A DNA stretch of 64,000 nt from Bacillus sp. FJAT-26390 (lineage in GTDB: Bacteria > Bacillota > Bacilli > Paenibacillales > Paenibacillaceae): NCBI RefSeq assembly GCF_001682865.1, contig NZ_MAQX01000001.1, positions 997,290-1,061,289 on the forward strand, read 5' to 3'. This document shows positions 54,006-62,243 of this stretch, piece after piece. The translations under genes and the position numbers were made by a program. Below the pieces are notes generated by a model, which was given only the letters and a program-made list of their open reading frames with translations, was not told where the DNA came from and searched no databases. Each line of letters begins with the position of its first letter. Position 1 is the stretch's first letter.

Positions 54006-54280
54006 CGATACTGGCAGACCAAACACTGCTGAGACGGGAAAATATCGAGACGGCTGAGCTGGATGGCGAGTGGCTGCTGCTGAACATCGACACCCACGCC
54101 ATCACGAAAGTGAACGAGCTAGGAGGCTTTATTTGGTCGATTCTTCCCGAATATCCAACTGTCGCAGAGCTTGCCGAAAAAGTTCGTACCGAATACGACG
54201 TTGAGATGGAAGTTGTCCTCGATGACGTTCAGGCGTTTGTTGAGATGCTGATCGAGGCTGGACTGCTAATAAATGCATGA
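54002..54280 (+). CDS. PqqD-family leader-peptide-binding protein
   Basis: A 92-residue protein with the PqqD/RRE pattern: a beta-hairpin start, LLLNIDTHAITKVNELGGFIW, YPTVAELAEKVRTEYDV and VEMLIEAGLL. It would hold the leader of the 48-residue peptide and present it to the processing enzymes. ATG 54002 overlaps the kinase stop (ATGA) and has GGAGAG upstream. Confidence 0.9.
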   Translation: MTILADQTLLRRENIETAELDGEWLLLNIDTHAITKVNELGGFIWSILPEYPTVAELAEKVRTEYDVEMEVVLDDVQAFVEMLIEAGLLINA

Positions 54281-54716
54281 TTTGACGCAAGTCATGTCAG
54301 CAGTAATCCAGCGTACCGGAAAGATCGAGCTGCCCTCTGCGGGTATCAGCATGTATCCCTTGATCAAGGAAGGAAACGTAAGCACTTTCCTGCCCGTGCA
54401 ACGGGAAGAATTGAAACTTGGCGATATATGTTTATTTGTTACGGATCAAGGTGCGTTGATCGGACACCGGCTGTACGCCACAAAGCAGTACGGCTCAAAG
54501 GAATTATTTATCTTCAAGGGAGATACATGCTTTGAGCCGGATGATCCCTTACCGTTCACAAGTATTCTGGGACGATGGTCCGGCGTTCGCCGTAACAGCC
54601 GCTTTCTAGCTGCGAATCATTGGAGATCCAGGCTGCTTGCTGTACTGGCTTTGCGCTTACCTGAATGGCATAAAGTGATTCGCTGGTGCGCAGAAAGAAA
54701 CGAGCGTTATACGTAA
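54273..54716 (+). CDS. S24/S26-type peptidase-like protein
   Basis: A 147-residue protein. SAGISMYPLIKEG (S26 as the nucleophile in the SMxP motif) is the box B of signal peptidase I and LexA-type S24/S26 peptidases; LGDICLFVT and LIGHRLY are boxes C and D, but the usual catalytic lysine is not evident (HR in its place). No clear membrane anchor. It might cut the leader of the precursor. It overlaps the PqqD gene by 8 bp. Confidence 0.75.
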   Translation: MHDLTQVMSAVIQRTGKIELPSAGISMYPLIKEGNVSTFLPVQREELKLGDICLFVTDQGALIGHRLYATKQYGSKELFIFKGDTCFEPDDPLPFTSILGRWSGVRRNSRFLAANHWRSRLLAVLALRLPEWHKVIRWCAERNERYT

Positions 54717-54726
54717 CTGCCGGAGA

Positions 54727-56988
54727 GTGACTTTGACAAAGGAGTATTTTAAATTGAAAACGGAGAATGCGAAGCGGGAAGCTGGTAAACCTGTTAACGG
54801 CGTCGCAGTCGAACAACAGGATGCGGAGAATCCATGGCTCCGTTTAAGGTCGGATATGGATTTCACCCTACAACGATTTCGGCATTACGAGGTTGTTTTC
54901 AAGACTTTGACCATGGAAATGGTGGACGGGCAAGGGAAAACCATCACGACCTTCCATAAGAATAACATGATCGATGTATCCGTTCGCGAGGCTTTCGGCG
55001 GGGCATCGTTTTTTATTATAACCGGTGATGGCGAGATAGAAGCTGCGAGATTCTCGCTTCCGTACATTGAGCCTTTCCGACAGGCTGTTCCCGCGATAAG
55101 GAACTGGCTGGCGGAAGGGGACGAAACTGGAGGTCTTACCCTCCCAGCTCTAGAAGAAAGTACGGAAACGTATAGATGCTCTAAATGCGACAAAACTGCC
55201 TCTCCCGGTACAAGCAAGTGTTTAAACTGCAGGAGCAAATGGTCCATGCTGCGCAGGTTAGCGGCTTACTGTACCCCGCACCGAAGCCCCATGCTGGTAA
55301 GCGCGCTGTTGCTTGTTTTATCCGTATTTATTGAAGTGATCCCACCCTATTTGATCAAAATAATTGTGGATGAAGTGGCCAAACCGTCTGGAAGCTTGAA
55401 CGTGCTTTTTGCCTTGGCAAGCAGTTTGGCCTTTGTACAGGTGTTATCTGCTGCGATGCAAGTCATTCGAAGCTACCTTGGCGTTCGAATAGGCGGGAAA
55501 CTGGTAGGGGCGATCCGCCGGGATATGTTCGGCGCTTTGATGAAGCTTTCGATGCGCTTCTTCGATCACCGCCAGGTCTCTCAATTTATCGGTCGCATCC
55601 AAGATGATACCGATGAATTAAAAGAATTTTTGACGAACGGCATGGTGTATCTAGTCACTCAGATACTGCTCGCCGTAGGCATCCTGTTAATGCTATTCCA
55701 TCTGAATTGGCAGCTGGCTGCGATGATTCTGATCCCGACCCCATTCTTGTTTGCCGGATTCTATTGGCTGTGGAAGAGGCTTAGCTCGCTTTGGTATTCG
55801 CAATGGCAATCCGCTTTACATGTCAACAATGTGATTGGCGAAGCGCTACAAGGCATTCGAGTCATTAAAGCATTTGCGCAGGAAAATGCCGAGAAAAACC
55901 GTTTTGACAAGGTAAATAATCATTGGATCAATCGCACGATTTCCTTCGGTAATCTTTGGCTTGGCGTATCTCCGATTTTTACGGTACTGACGGCTGTTTT
56001 CGGCATTGCTGTTTGGTATTTGGGAGGACGATCGGTCATGTCCGGCACCATGTCTATTGGAACATTGACCGCCTTTACGACCTATTTGCTCATGTTCTTC
56101 GGGCCTGTTCAAGCCTCCGGGCAGCTATTAAGCTGGCTTAACCGCTCGCTAGGCTCGGCCGAACGGATTCTCGAAATCATCGATGCCAAGGTTGATGTCC
56201 CTGATAAACGGGACGCGGTAGAGCTTTCTTCCGTTTCTGGCGAGATCCGCTTTCATGGTGTGCGATACGGGTATGAAGTGGAACGACCGGTGCTAAAAGA
56301 TATTAACCTCACCATACGTCCAGGTGAAATGATCGGGCTGGTTGGCCGCTCCGGTGCAGGGAAAACGACTCTCATAAACATGATTTGCCGGTTTTATGAT
56401 CCGAATGCCGGAAGCGTTGCGCTTGACGGGCACGACTTGAGAGATATCCGGCAAGAGAGCCTACGGCAGCATATTGGCGTCGTGCTTCAGGAGACGTTTT
56501 TGTTCGATGGTACGATTGCCGAGAACATAGCCTACGGACGTCCGGATAGCCCGCCGGAGACCATTATCTCAGCTGCCCACGCCGCGAATGCCCACGATTT
56601 TATTTGTCGTCTGCCGGAAGGCTACGACACGCGCGTCGGGGAACGCGGACACCGCTTATCGGGCGGGGAGAAACAGCGTATCGCAATTGCGAGAGCGCTG
56701 CTGCTTGATCCGGAGATTTTGATCTTAGACGAAGCGACGGCATCTGTTGATACGGAGACGGAGCGGCTAATTCAAGAAGCGCTAAACCGCTTAATCCGGG
56801 GAAGAACCACCATCGCGATTGCCCATCGCCTATCCACTCTACGTCATGCAGACAGGCTTGTAGTCCTCGACCAAGGCCGCATTGTTGAAATGGGGACACA
56901 TGAAGAGCTTTACGCAAAACAAACGCATTATTATCGTTTGGTCGAATCGCAAAAACAAACGGCGAAAATACCATCGGAGGTCGGATAA
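54727..56988 (+). CDS. ABC exporter with N-terminal domain and zinc ribbon
   Basis: A 753-residue half-transporter: a unique N-terminal domain (about 40-135), a zinc ribbon with C151/C154 and C165/C168, six membrane helices (about 185-470) and an ATPase with Walker A GRSGAGKTT (about 540-548), signature LSGGEKQR and Walker B LILDEATASVD. There is no C39 peptidase domain. The pairing of this architecture with a DUF1854 gene is known from cyanophycin-associated transporters of Proteobacteria. Start could be GTG 54727, TTG 54733 or TTG 54754 (AAAGGAG at 54738-54744 favours the last). It probably exports the peptide product. Confidence 0.88.
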   Translation: MTLTKEYFKLKTENAKREAGKPVNGVAVEQQDAENPWLRLRSDMDFTLQRFRHYEVVFKTLTMEMVDGQGKTITTFHKNNMIDVSVREAFGGASFFIITGDGEIEAARFSLPYIEPFRQAVPAIRNWLAEGDETGGLTLPALEESTETYRCSKCDKTASPGTSKCLNCRSKWSMLRRLAAYCTPHRSPMLVSALLLVLSVFIEVIPPYLIKIIVDEVAKPSGSLNVLFALASSLAFVQVLSAAMQVIRSYLGVRIGGKLVGAIRRDMFGALMKLSMRFFDHRQVSQFIGRIQDDTDELKEFLTNGMVYLVTQILLAVGILLMLFHLNWQLAAMILIPTPFLFAGFYWLWKRLSSLWYSQWQSALHVNNVIGEALQGIRVIKAFAQENAEKNRFDKVNNHWINRTISFGNLWLGVSPIFTVLTAVFGIAVWYLGGRSVMSGTMSIGTLTAFTTYLLMFFGPVQASGQLLSWLNRSLGSAERILEIIDAKVDVPDKRDAVELSSVSGEIRFHGVRYGYEVERPVLKDINLTIRPGEMIGLVGRSGAGKTTLINMICRFYDPNAGSVALDGHDLRDIRQESLRQHIGVVLQETFLFDGTIAENIAYGRPDSPPETIISAAHAANAHDFICRLPEGYDTRVGERGHRLSGGEKQRIAIARALLLDPEILILDEATASVDTETERLIQEALNRLIRGRTTIAIAHRLSTLRHADRLVVLDQGRIVEMGTHEELYAKQTHYYRLVESQKQTAKIPSEVG

Positions 56989-56989
56989 G

Positions 56990-57487
56990 ATGAACCCTTT
57001 ATTCTTTTTAAACCGCTCTGAGCTGAGTCAAATCCGTTTGTTCCGAACTTCTGACGGTATTTTGCATTTGGAGCAGGAAGGTAAGAGTTTTGCCCGCGTA
57101 ACGCTTATACGCAGTTTTCCGTATACAATGCCCGACAGGTTCATCTCGGTTCGCTCGGCGGAAGGGCGGGAATTTGCAATGATACAGGATTTGAAGCTTC
57201 TCGCAGAAGATAGCTTTCAGGCGGTACGAGAAGAGCTTGACCGAAATTATATGATTCCTGTCATTACACAAATCCTGACCGTTAGAAAAAGAGGCAGCGA
57301 GTGGCATTTGCAGGTTGATACGAATTTTGGCCCGGCAGCATTGGTCATGGATAACCTCCATGAAAATATCCAACCCGTAACGGAAAGCCGCTGGATGGTA
57401 ACGGACAATGAAGGACGCCGCTTCGAGCTGTCCGATCCGGGGCAGATGGATCCCCGAAGCCGTCGATATTGGAAGAAGCTAGTCTGA
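56990..57487 (+). CDS. DUF1854-family protein
   Basis: A 165-residue soluble protein that starts 1 bp after the exporter stop (GGAGGTCGG upstream). The pattern GILHLEQEGKSFARVTLIRSFP, FISVRSAEGREFAMIQD and the late FGPAALVMDN, DNEGRRFELSDPGQMDPRSRRYW fits DUF1854. It probably works with the exporter: the N-terminal domain of the exporter and this protein may be related. Function unknown. Confidence 0.8.
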   Translation: MNPLFFLNRSELSQIRLFRTSDGILHLEQEGKSFARVTLIRSFPYTMPDRFISVRSAEGREFAMIQDLKLLAEDSFQAVREELDRNYMIPVITQILTVRKRGSEWHLQVDTNFGPAALVMDNLHENIQPVTESRWMVTDNEGRRFELSDPGQMDPRSRRYWKKLV

Positions 57488-57544
57488 TTAACGGTTTGTA
57501 AAAGTCAAGAGGTATTCGTTTGGAATACAAAGGGTCATACGCTT

Positions 57545-57916
57545 ATGACAACACTGATTTTTTTGTTAACTACTTATAGAGAAGAAACGCGCATACGAAC
57601 AAATAACGAACGCCATAAATTATTATCGACTGAGGATTTTGAATCGGAGAGAGTGACTATACAATATAGAGAAAATATATATGATGCTGAAATTATTGAA
57701 GTTAATAATAAAACGTTGTTCTATTCGCTATTAGATGGGCCTGAAAGTCCTCCGATTACGATAAGTGGTTACAATAATAAGGGGAAGAAAATTATAACTC
57801 TGATAAAGGCAGTTCCCTCTAAAAGCCGCTTAACGCGGCTTTTTATTATGCGAAACTTTTGCAATGACTCGCTAATATTGGTTTACGAAAATTCTCTCAC
57901 CACATCTACAAATTGA
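57545..57916 (+). CDS. Small ORF running through a terminator, probably frameshifted
   Basis: A 123-codon frame from ATG 57545. The middle part (ERVTIQYRENIYDAEIIEVNNKTLF...) looks like a real beta-rich small protein. The last 35 codons, however, read through a perfect terminator hairpin at 57821-57847. In another frame a stop occurs just before the hairpin (57819-57821 region), so a recent indel has probably removed the natural stop. No family recognised. Confidence 0.4.
   Translation: MTTLIFLLTTYREETRIRTNNERHKLLSTEDFESERVTIQYRENIYDAEIIEVNNKTLFYSLLDGPESPPITISGYNNKGKKIITLIKAVPSKSRLTRLFIMRNFCNDSLILVYENSLTTSTN
57821..57847 (+). terminator. Terminator inside the end of the previous ORF
   Basis: AAAAGCCGC (57821-57829), loop TTAAC, GCGGCTTTTT (57835-57844), then ATT. 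A typical intrinsic terminator. Confidence 0.85.
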
Positions 57917-57964
57917 AGGACCTGTGAGGCGGCTGCAGACCGTGAGCTAACTGAGTCTAAAATG

Positions 57965-58003
57965 CACCCGCAGGGACCCGCTTATACATGTCCCTTGCGG
58001 GTG
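57965..58003 (+). terminator. Long hairpin in the intergenic region
   Basis: CACCCGCAGGGAC (57965-57977) and GTCCCTTGCGGGTG (57990-58003) pair along 13 positions with one bulge. No T tract follows. Confidence 0.5.
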
Positions 58004-58739
58004 AAGTCATCATGAAGAGAGGCGAATATATTACAAAAAATGATCGATTATTTAGCAGAGTTTGAGCAACAACACATCAAGGAGGCGTTTTTACTATGAA
58101 GTTTAAGCAATCAGGCGCACAAAATCAACGGATTAAGATATACTAGAATACAACCAGTCAGAGCAAGTCCTTGAAGTCCAGCTTATATACATATGTACAA
58201 AATACGAGTTTTGTGAAGAAGTGTAGCGATTCATCGTAAAAGGTTAACGTCATCTTATTTTATAATCACTAATTTAACAATTGCTATCTTCATCTCATCA
58301 ATCTGTTTCATTTGCTGCTTCTCGCGTTTCGTTAGCATTAATCTGATACATCTTTAATTTCTAGATTGTATTTTGTTTCAAATAAATAACGTATTTGCAG
58401 TTGATATTCCTCAAACCATTTTTTCTTATAATTTCAGGTGTTTACAGTTCGTATCTATAAAAACAAAAACCAGCGTCAATTTTATTTGACGATGATTTTT
58501 GCTTTAACTCTGTGCTTTATTTAAATTGTTAACCATATTAAGCATTGTCGACTAATCATACAGAAATCATTCATTTACATGGTTCATGCTAATAAATGGG
58601 ATATTTTTGAAAAACGATGATTTATTACCGCTTTGGAGTTTTTACCGATCTTCCAAATAATCATTGCTATCCAATATGCTGCAGTTCATCCGATTTAGCC
58701 GTTGTGATTTTAAAAAAATTCAAATTTCCATTTTCGAAA
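58004..58739. other. Long gene-poor stretch with small relics
   Basis: No intact gene seen. A short plus-strand ORF (58096-58146) breaks off with a frameshift into ILEYNQSEQVLEVQLIYI, which resembles the KTSC domain and may be its relic. On the minus strand 58255-58338 encodes a 27-residue charged peptide without a ribosome site. The rest is AT-rich. Confidence 0.3.
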
Positions 58740-59534
58740 TTAAAAAATAGTCGGCACCATTCCCCCATCCATACGGATTGGAGAACCTTTAAAAGCGGAT
58801 GAATAAGGACTGCATACAAATGCAGCTAGTCTACCTATTTCAATAGGTTTGATAAATCGCTGTATTTCCGATTGTGGCAGGTTTGTAGTCATAAAATCTT
58901 TCTCTTTTTCTGAAAAAGTCATATCTTCATTAGGATATATCCCCTCAATTATTTGTTGCACTTTTTCAGAGAGTGTTGGCCCTGGCATGATCGTATTGAT
59001 TGTAACTTCCCTTCCAATTGTTAATTTAGACAAGCTTTTTGACAATGATAATAGCATAGATTTTGTCATACCATACTGAGGCATTTGCCCTGAAGGCATG
59101 ATGGCTTCTTCGCTTGCAATAAAGATAATGCGGCCATAATCATTTTTCAACATGTTGGGTAAATAAAATTTAGATAATCCATTTGCAGCGAGAACATTCG
59201 TACGGAAGTATTTTTCCCATATCTCATCGTCAACGTCCTCATATTTCATAATTTCATAAATACCCATGTTGTTAACTAAAATATCAACTTCGGGGTATTT
59301 CTCGAACAATGCTTCTCTTTGCCCAATATTCACAAGATCGGCTGTAGCATTTTGAGGAGAAGTAGCCGGGAAATCTAGCTTGATTTCATTTACAATTCGT
59401 TCTACCTCTTCATCATTCCGTCCATTAATCAGTACATTGACACCTTCTTTAGCAAGTTCAATGGCAATTGCTTTACCTATCCCTTTCGTTGATCCTGTAA
59501 CTAAAGCTGTTTTATTGTTTAATCCCATATCCAT
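58740..59534 (-). CDS. Short-chain dehydrogenase/reductase
   Basis: A 264-residue classical SDR: cofactor motif TGSTKGIG (13-20), NNMGIYE (the NNAG block), S and YxxxK of the active site in IASEEA and YGMTKS, and PGPT after it. It reduces or oxidises a carbonyl/alcohol with NAD(P)H; substrate unknown. ATG 59534 follows AAGGAGA. An AraC-type regulator lies upstream on the same strand, 172 bp away. Confidence 0.92.
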   Translation of the reverse strand: MDMGLNNKTALVTGSTKGIGKAIAIELAKEGVNVLINGRNDEEVERIVNEIKLDFPATSPQNATADLVNIGQREALFEKYPEVDILVNNMGIYEIMKYEDVDDEIWEKYFRTNVLAANGLSKFYLPNMLKNDYGRIIFIASEEAIMPSGQMPQYGMTKSMLLSLSKSLSKLTIGREVTINTIMPGPTLSEKVQQIIEGIYPNEDMTFSEKEKDFMTTNLPQSEIQRFIKPIEIGRLAAFVCSPYSSAFKGSPIRMDGGMVPTIF

Positions 59535-59705
59535 CAATTATTTCTCCTTCTAAAATCTTTTTTTGCCTCGGGTAGTGTTTATAATACCTCGTTTGGTTTG
59601 TTCGGTAACTAGCCCATTGCGCCAACGTTCTTTCTTAACACGCCAAATGATAAAACACACAGTTAAGACCAGTTCTCTATATCATTGGTTAGGCTCATAA
59701 TTCTA

Positions 59706-60755
59706 TTAATGAATAGTCGGTATTTCTATGCGTCCATCTGATATCGAGTTTGTACCTACATGTTCGGTACGCCAATTTGAAGGAGTATCGCCTTCCCATA
59801 GGCGGAAGGCTCGGTAGAACGAGTTCTGGTCTTCATATCCTATCAAGAACGCAACTTCCTTAATATCAAGTGAGGGATCTGCCAAGTACTCTCGTGCCTG
59901 TTCATGTCTAGCTTGCGAAAGCAGTTGCTTGAAGCTCGTCTTCTCGTCAGTAAGCCGGCGCTGCAGGGTGCGATCACTCATACCAAGCTCCTTTGCAACA
60001 GCCTGAATGTCAGGTCGCCCTCCAGTAAGGCTGCGTTTCATGATCCATTTAACCATTTCAGTAATGGAGCGGCTTCGCTGCTGTTCGTCCAAAGATCGAT
60101 CCAATATGGGGGTCAGAATCTCAAGCAGCTCTTCGTTGTATGATACAAAGGGGCGGCCCAGATCACTTCGCTGCAGTGTCAACCGGTTATATTTTGCTCC
60201 AATCCGTACAGGACAGCTAAAGTAAGCTTCAAGGGCTTGTACATCTCCCATAGCGTGCGAAAATTCGACCAACCGCGCCGTCAAATGCTGACCTGTACCG
60301 CGGCGCCCAAGCTCCAGAAGAAAAGCCAGCGTGATACCAACCAGCAATGGCGGACAGGGCTGCTCGGTATCCAACCAATCCAACTCGATCGTACAGTGCT
60401 CGCCTTCCTCGGCGATACGTAAGCTTTCGGGCGGACACAATTGTTTGTACCGAGCCATTCGGTTTAAAGCGTCTCGGTAGTCACGAGCGTGGTAAGTCGC
60501 TAAGACGGTCGGCGGGTATTTCGCGGTTTCAAAGACGGTCGCAAGCTCAACGATTCCTTTGGCAGTGTCACCAATGAGATCGGAATAAGCCTGCCAGATC
60601 GCCAAATATTGGGCTGTGGTGACTACTGGGTCAGTAATTATGGTGAGCGGAAGTCGTGCTTTGCGAGCTACGTCGTGCGCGGCAATCCCTAATTGGCGTA
60701 GTCCTTCCCAAAATCCTGGAGGGAATTTAATACGGTCGGTTGTTTGAGACTTCAT
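59706..60755 (-). CDS. AraC-family regulator with arabinose-binding-like N domain (ArgR/OruR type)
   Basis: A 349-residue regulator. Residues about 20-200 match the Arabinose_bd type N-terminal domain found in OruR-like proteins, and 245-335 hold two AraC helix-turn-helix motifs (VAKELGMSDRTLQRRLTDE and EVAFLIGYEDQNSFYRAFRLW). It probably activates the SDR gene downstream; the ligand is unknown. Confidence 0.9.
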   Translation of the reverse strand: MKSQTTDRIKFPPGFWEGLRQLGIAAHDVARKARLPLTIITDPVVTTAQYLAIWQAYSDLIGDTAKGIVELATVFETAKYPPTVLATYHARDYRDALNRMARYKQLCPPESLRIAEEGEHCTIELDWLDTEQPCPPLLVGITLAFLLELGRRGTGQHLTARLVEFSHAMGDVQALEAYFSCPVRIGAKYNRLTLQRSDLGRPFVSYNEELLEILTPILDRSLDEQQRSRSITEMVKWIMKRSLTGGRPDIQAVAKELGMSDRTLQRRLTDEKTSFKQLLSQARHEQAREYLADPSLDIKEVAFLIGYEDQNSFYRAFRLWEGDTPSNWRTEHVGTNSISDGRIEIPTIH

Positions 60756-60969
60756 AGCTACGGGCCTCCTTTAGCTTCTTATATATTCGTTTTGGTTTTA
60801 GTTATGGTTGTGGTAGGGTGTCCTGCCTGATTGGCGGAACAACTTTAATCGTATCTCCCAAATGTCAATTTGTAACTAGCAGAAAGTGACAACTCACTTG
60901 CCAACTACGCCAAATCTTAAGTACAGATCATTTGATTTTGAGCAAACACAATAAAAACCAAGGTTGCAT

Positions 60970-61220
60970 GGGGACTGACCCCATAACGTGAGACGAATCA
61001 GGTGTACCAAGAAGCAAGTATAAGGAAAAGGCATTACCATGAGCGTGTCCGCAAGGGAAAGCTCGCTGATAATGCCCTATCGAATCGTTTCATTCCACAC
61101 TAAAGTCTGAAACGTTCTACCTCGAAGGTCTCACATATACAACGACGGCAATCGCTGAACAGACCGTTCGAGACTACATTTATTACGATAACTTAACTCG
61201 CATTCAAACGAAACAAAATA
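60970..61220 (+). pseudogene. IS3-family transposase relic (OrfB C-terminal piece)
   Basis: GITMSVS, then after a shift RKGKLADNAL and, in another frame, LKSETFYLEGLTYTTTAIAE, DYIYYDNLTRIQTKQN. These are consecutive pieces of the integrase core end of IS3/IS150 OrfB (SxSRKGxxxDNA...FxxLKxE...YIxxYNxxRxQ). A GGGACTGACCCC near 60970 may be what remains of an IS end, implying a large internal deletion. Confidence 0.75.
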
Positions 61221-61234
61221 TCAAGTCGTTGGAA

Positions 61235-61993
61235 TTAGATTTGAAGAGTTGCGATAACCGGATAATGATCCGATGGGTATCTTCCTTCGTATTTGCTCTT
61301 GTCCACATGGGCAGACAAGATCTGGATTTGCGGCGCTGCAAAGATGTAATCGATCGGTTCTCCTTCATCGCCACCTGCAAATCCGTGATAGGTACACCCG
61401 GGCTTCGTCTCCTTATGCGATGAGTATGTTTGATGCAGCCCAGCCTGATTGAGAATTTCAACCGTCCTGCTTTCCGGCTCGCAGTTGAAATCTCCGGTTA
61501 GGATCGCAGCTGTCCCCGTAACTGCATCCATTCTGTCCCTGATGAGCATGGCCCCCCGATTCCTTGCTTCCTCGCTAATGTGATCAAGATGGGTGTTGAA
61601 AATTAGGCACTCTTCCCCATCCGTATGCTGAAACTTCACCCATGTGCATATTCGCGGACAGCCCGTATTCCAGCTCTTGAAACCAAGCTGCTCTGGACGC
61701 TCAGAGAGACCAAAGGTACCGCTCTCAACTGGTTTAAGCATGCTTTTTTTATAAAAAATCGCACAGAATTCACCTTGCTCGCCACCTTCCCTGCCTTCGC
61801 CTGTCCACTCATAATCTGGAAGCAGCGATGCGAGGCTCTGAAGCATAGGCAAGCTTCCTTCTTGTGTACATATAACGGCTGCTTCTGATGATAAAATGGC
61901 TTTGGCTGCCGCTTCTATCCGATTTGGCCAAGCATTTTCCCCGTCCTCTGCGACATGAATGCGTAAATTAAAAGACATGACTGCTATTTCCAT
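61235..61993 (-). CDS. Endonuclease/exonuclease/phosphatase-family protein
   Basis: A 252-residue metal-dependent phosphoesterase-type protein with all EEP motifs: MSFNLR, CTQEG (metal-binding Glu), NTHLDH, GDFNCEP and SDHYPV (catalytic His). No signal peptide from ATG 61993, which follows GGAGGG. Possible roles are nuclease, sphingomyelinase-like or sugar-phosphatase; sequence does not decide. Confidence 0.9.
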   Translation of the reverse strand: MEIAVMSFNLRIHVAEDGENAWPNRIEAAAKAILSSEAAVICTQEGSLPMLQSLASLLPDYEWTGEGREGGEQGEFCAIFYKKSMLKPVESGTFGLSERPEQLGFKSWNTGCPRICTWVKFQHTDGEECLIFNTHLDHISEEARNRGAMLIRDRMDAVTGTAAILTGDFNCEPESRTVEILNQAGLHQTYSSHKETKPGCTYHGFAGGDEGEPIDYIFAAPQIQILSAHVDKSKYEGRYPSDHYPVIATLQI

Positions 61994-62119
61994 AATGGTT
62001 CCCTCCAGAGTCAGATATAAGATAAGCATATGGCGACTCTAATGGATAATCAAGCCCTTAACTCTTCTGGTCCGATCATCGAAAGGAAACGGTTAACCGA
62101 ACATCATGACTGACAAAAG

Positions 62120-62168
62120 TTTAAGCGCTTTAATTTTTGTTGACATCCATCTTTTGTCATCCTACAAT
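62120..62168 (+). promoter_or_regulatory. Promoter of the GH8 gene with a cre-like palindrome
   Basis: A -35 TTGACA (62140-62145) and -10 TACAAT (62163-62168) are 17 bp apart, a near-consensus vegetative promoter. TTTAAGCGCTTTAA (62120-62133) just upstream is an almost perfect AAGCGCTT palindrome of the LacI/CcpA type and may mediate sugar control. Confidence 0.65.
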
Positions 62169-62243
62169 ACAGAAGTGACGGTCATTCTCTTTACAAGATG
62201 TAAACAAAAAGCTTCTATTATCGAAGAAAGGTCGTGTTGGAAG

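Noticed and set aside
51669-57487. Calling the locus a lasso peptide cluster outright
   Set aside because: No asparagine-synthetase-like cyclase and no transglutaminase-like protease are present, and no acidic residue at core position 7-9 is placed convincingly for macrolactam formation.
58255-58338. 27-residue minus-strand ORF
   Set aside because: Too short, no ribosome site and no recognisable family.
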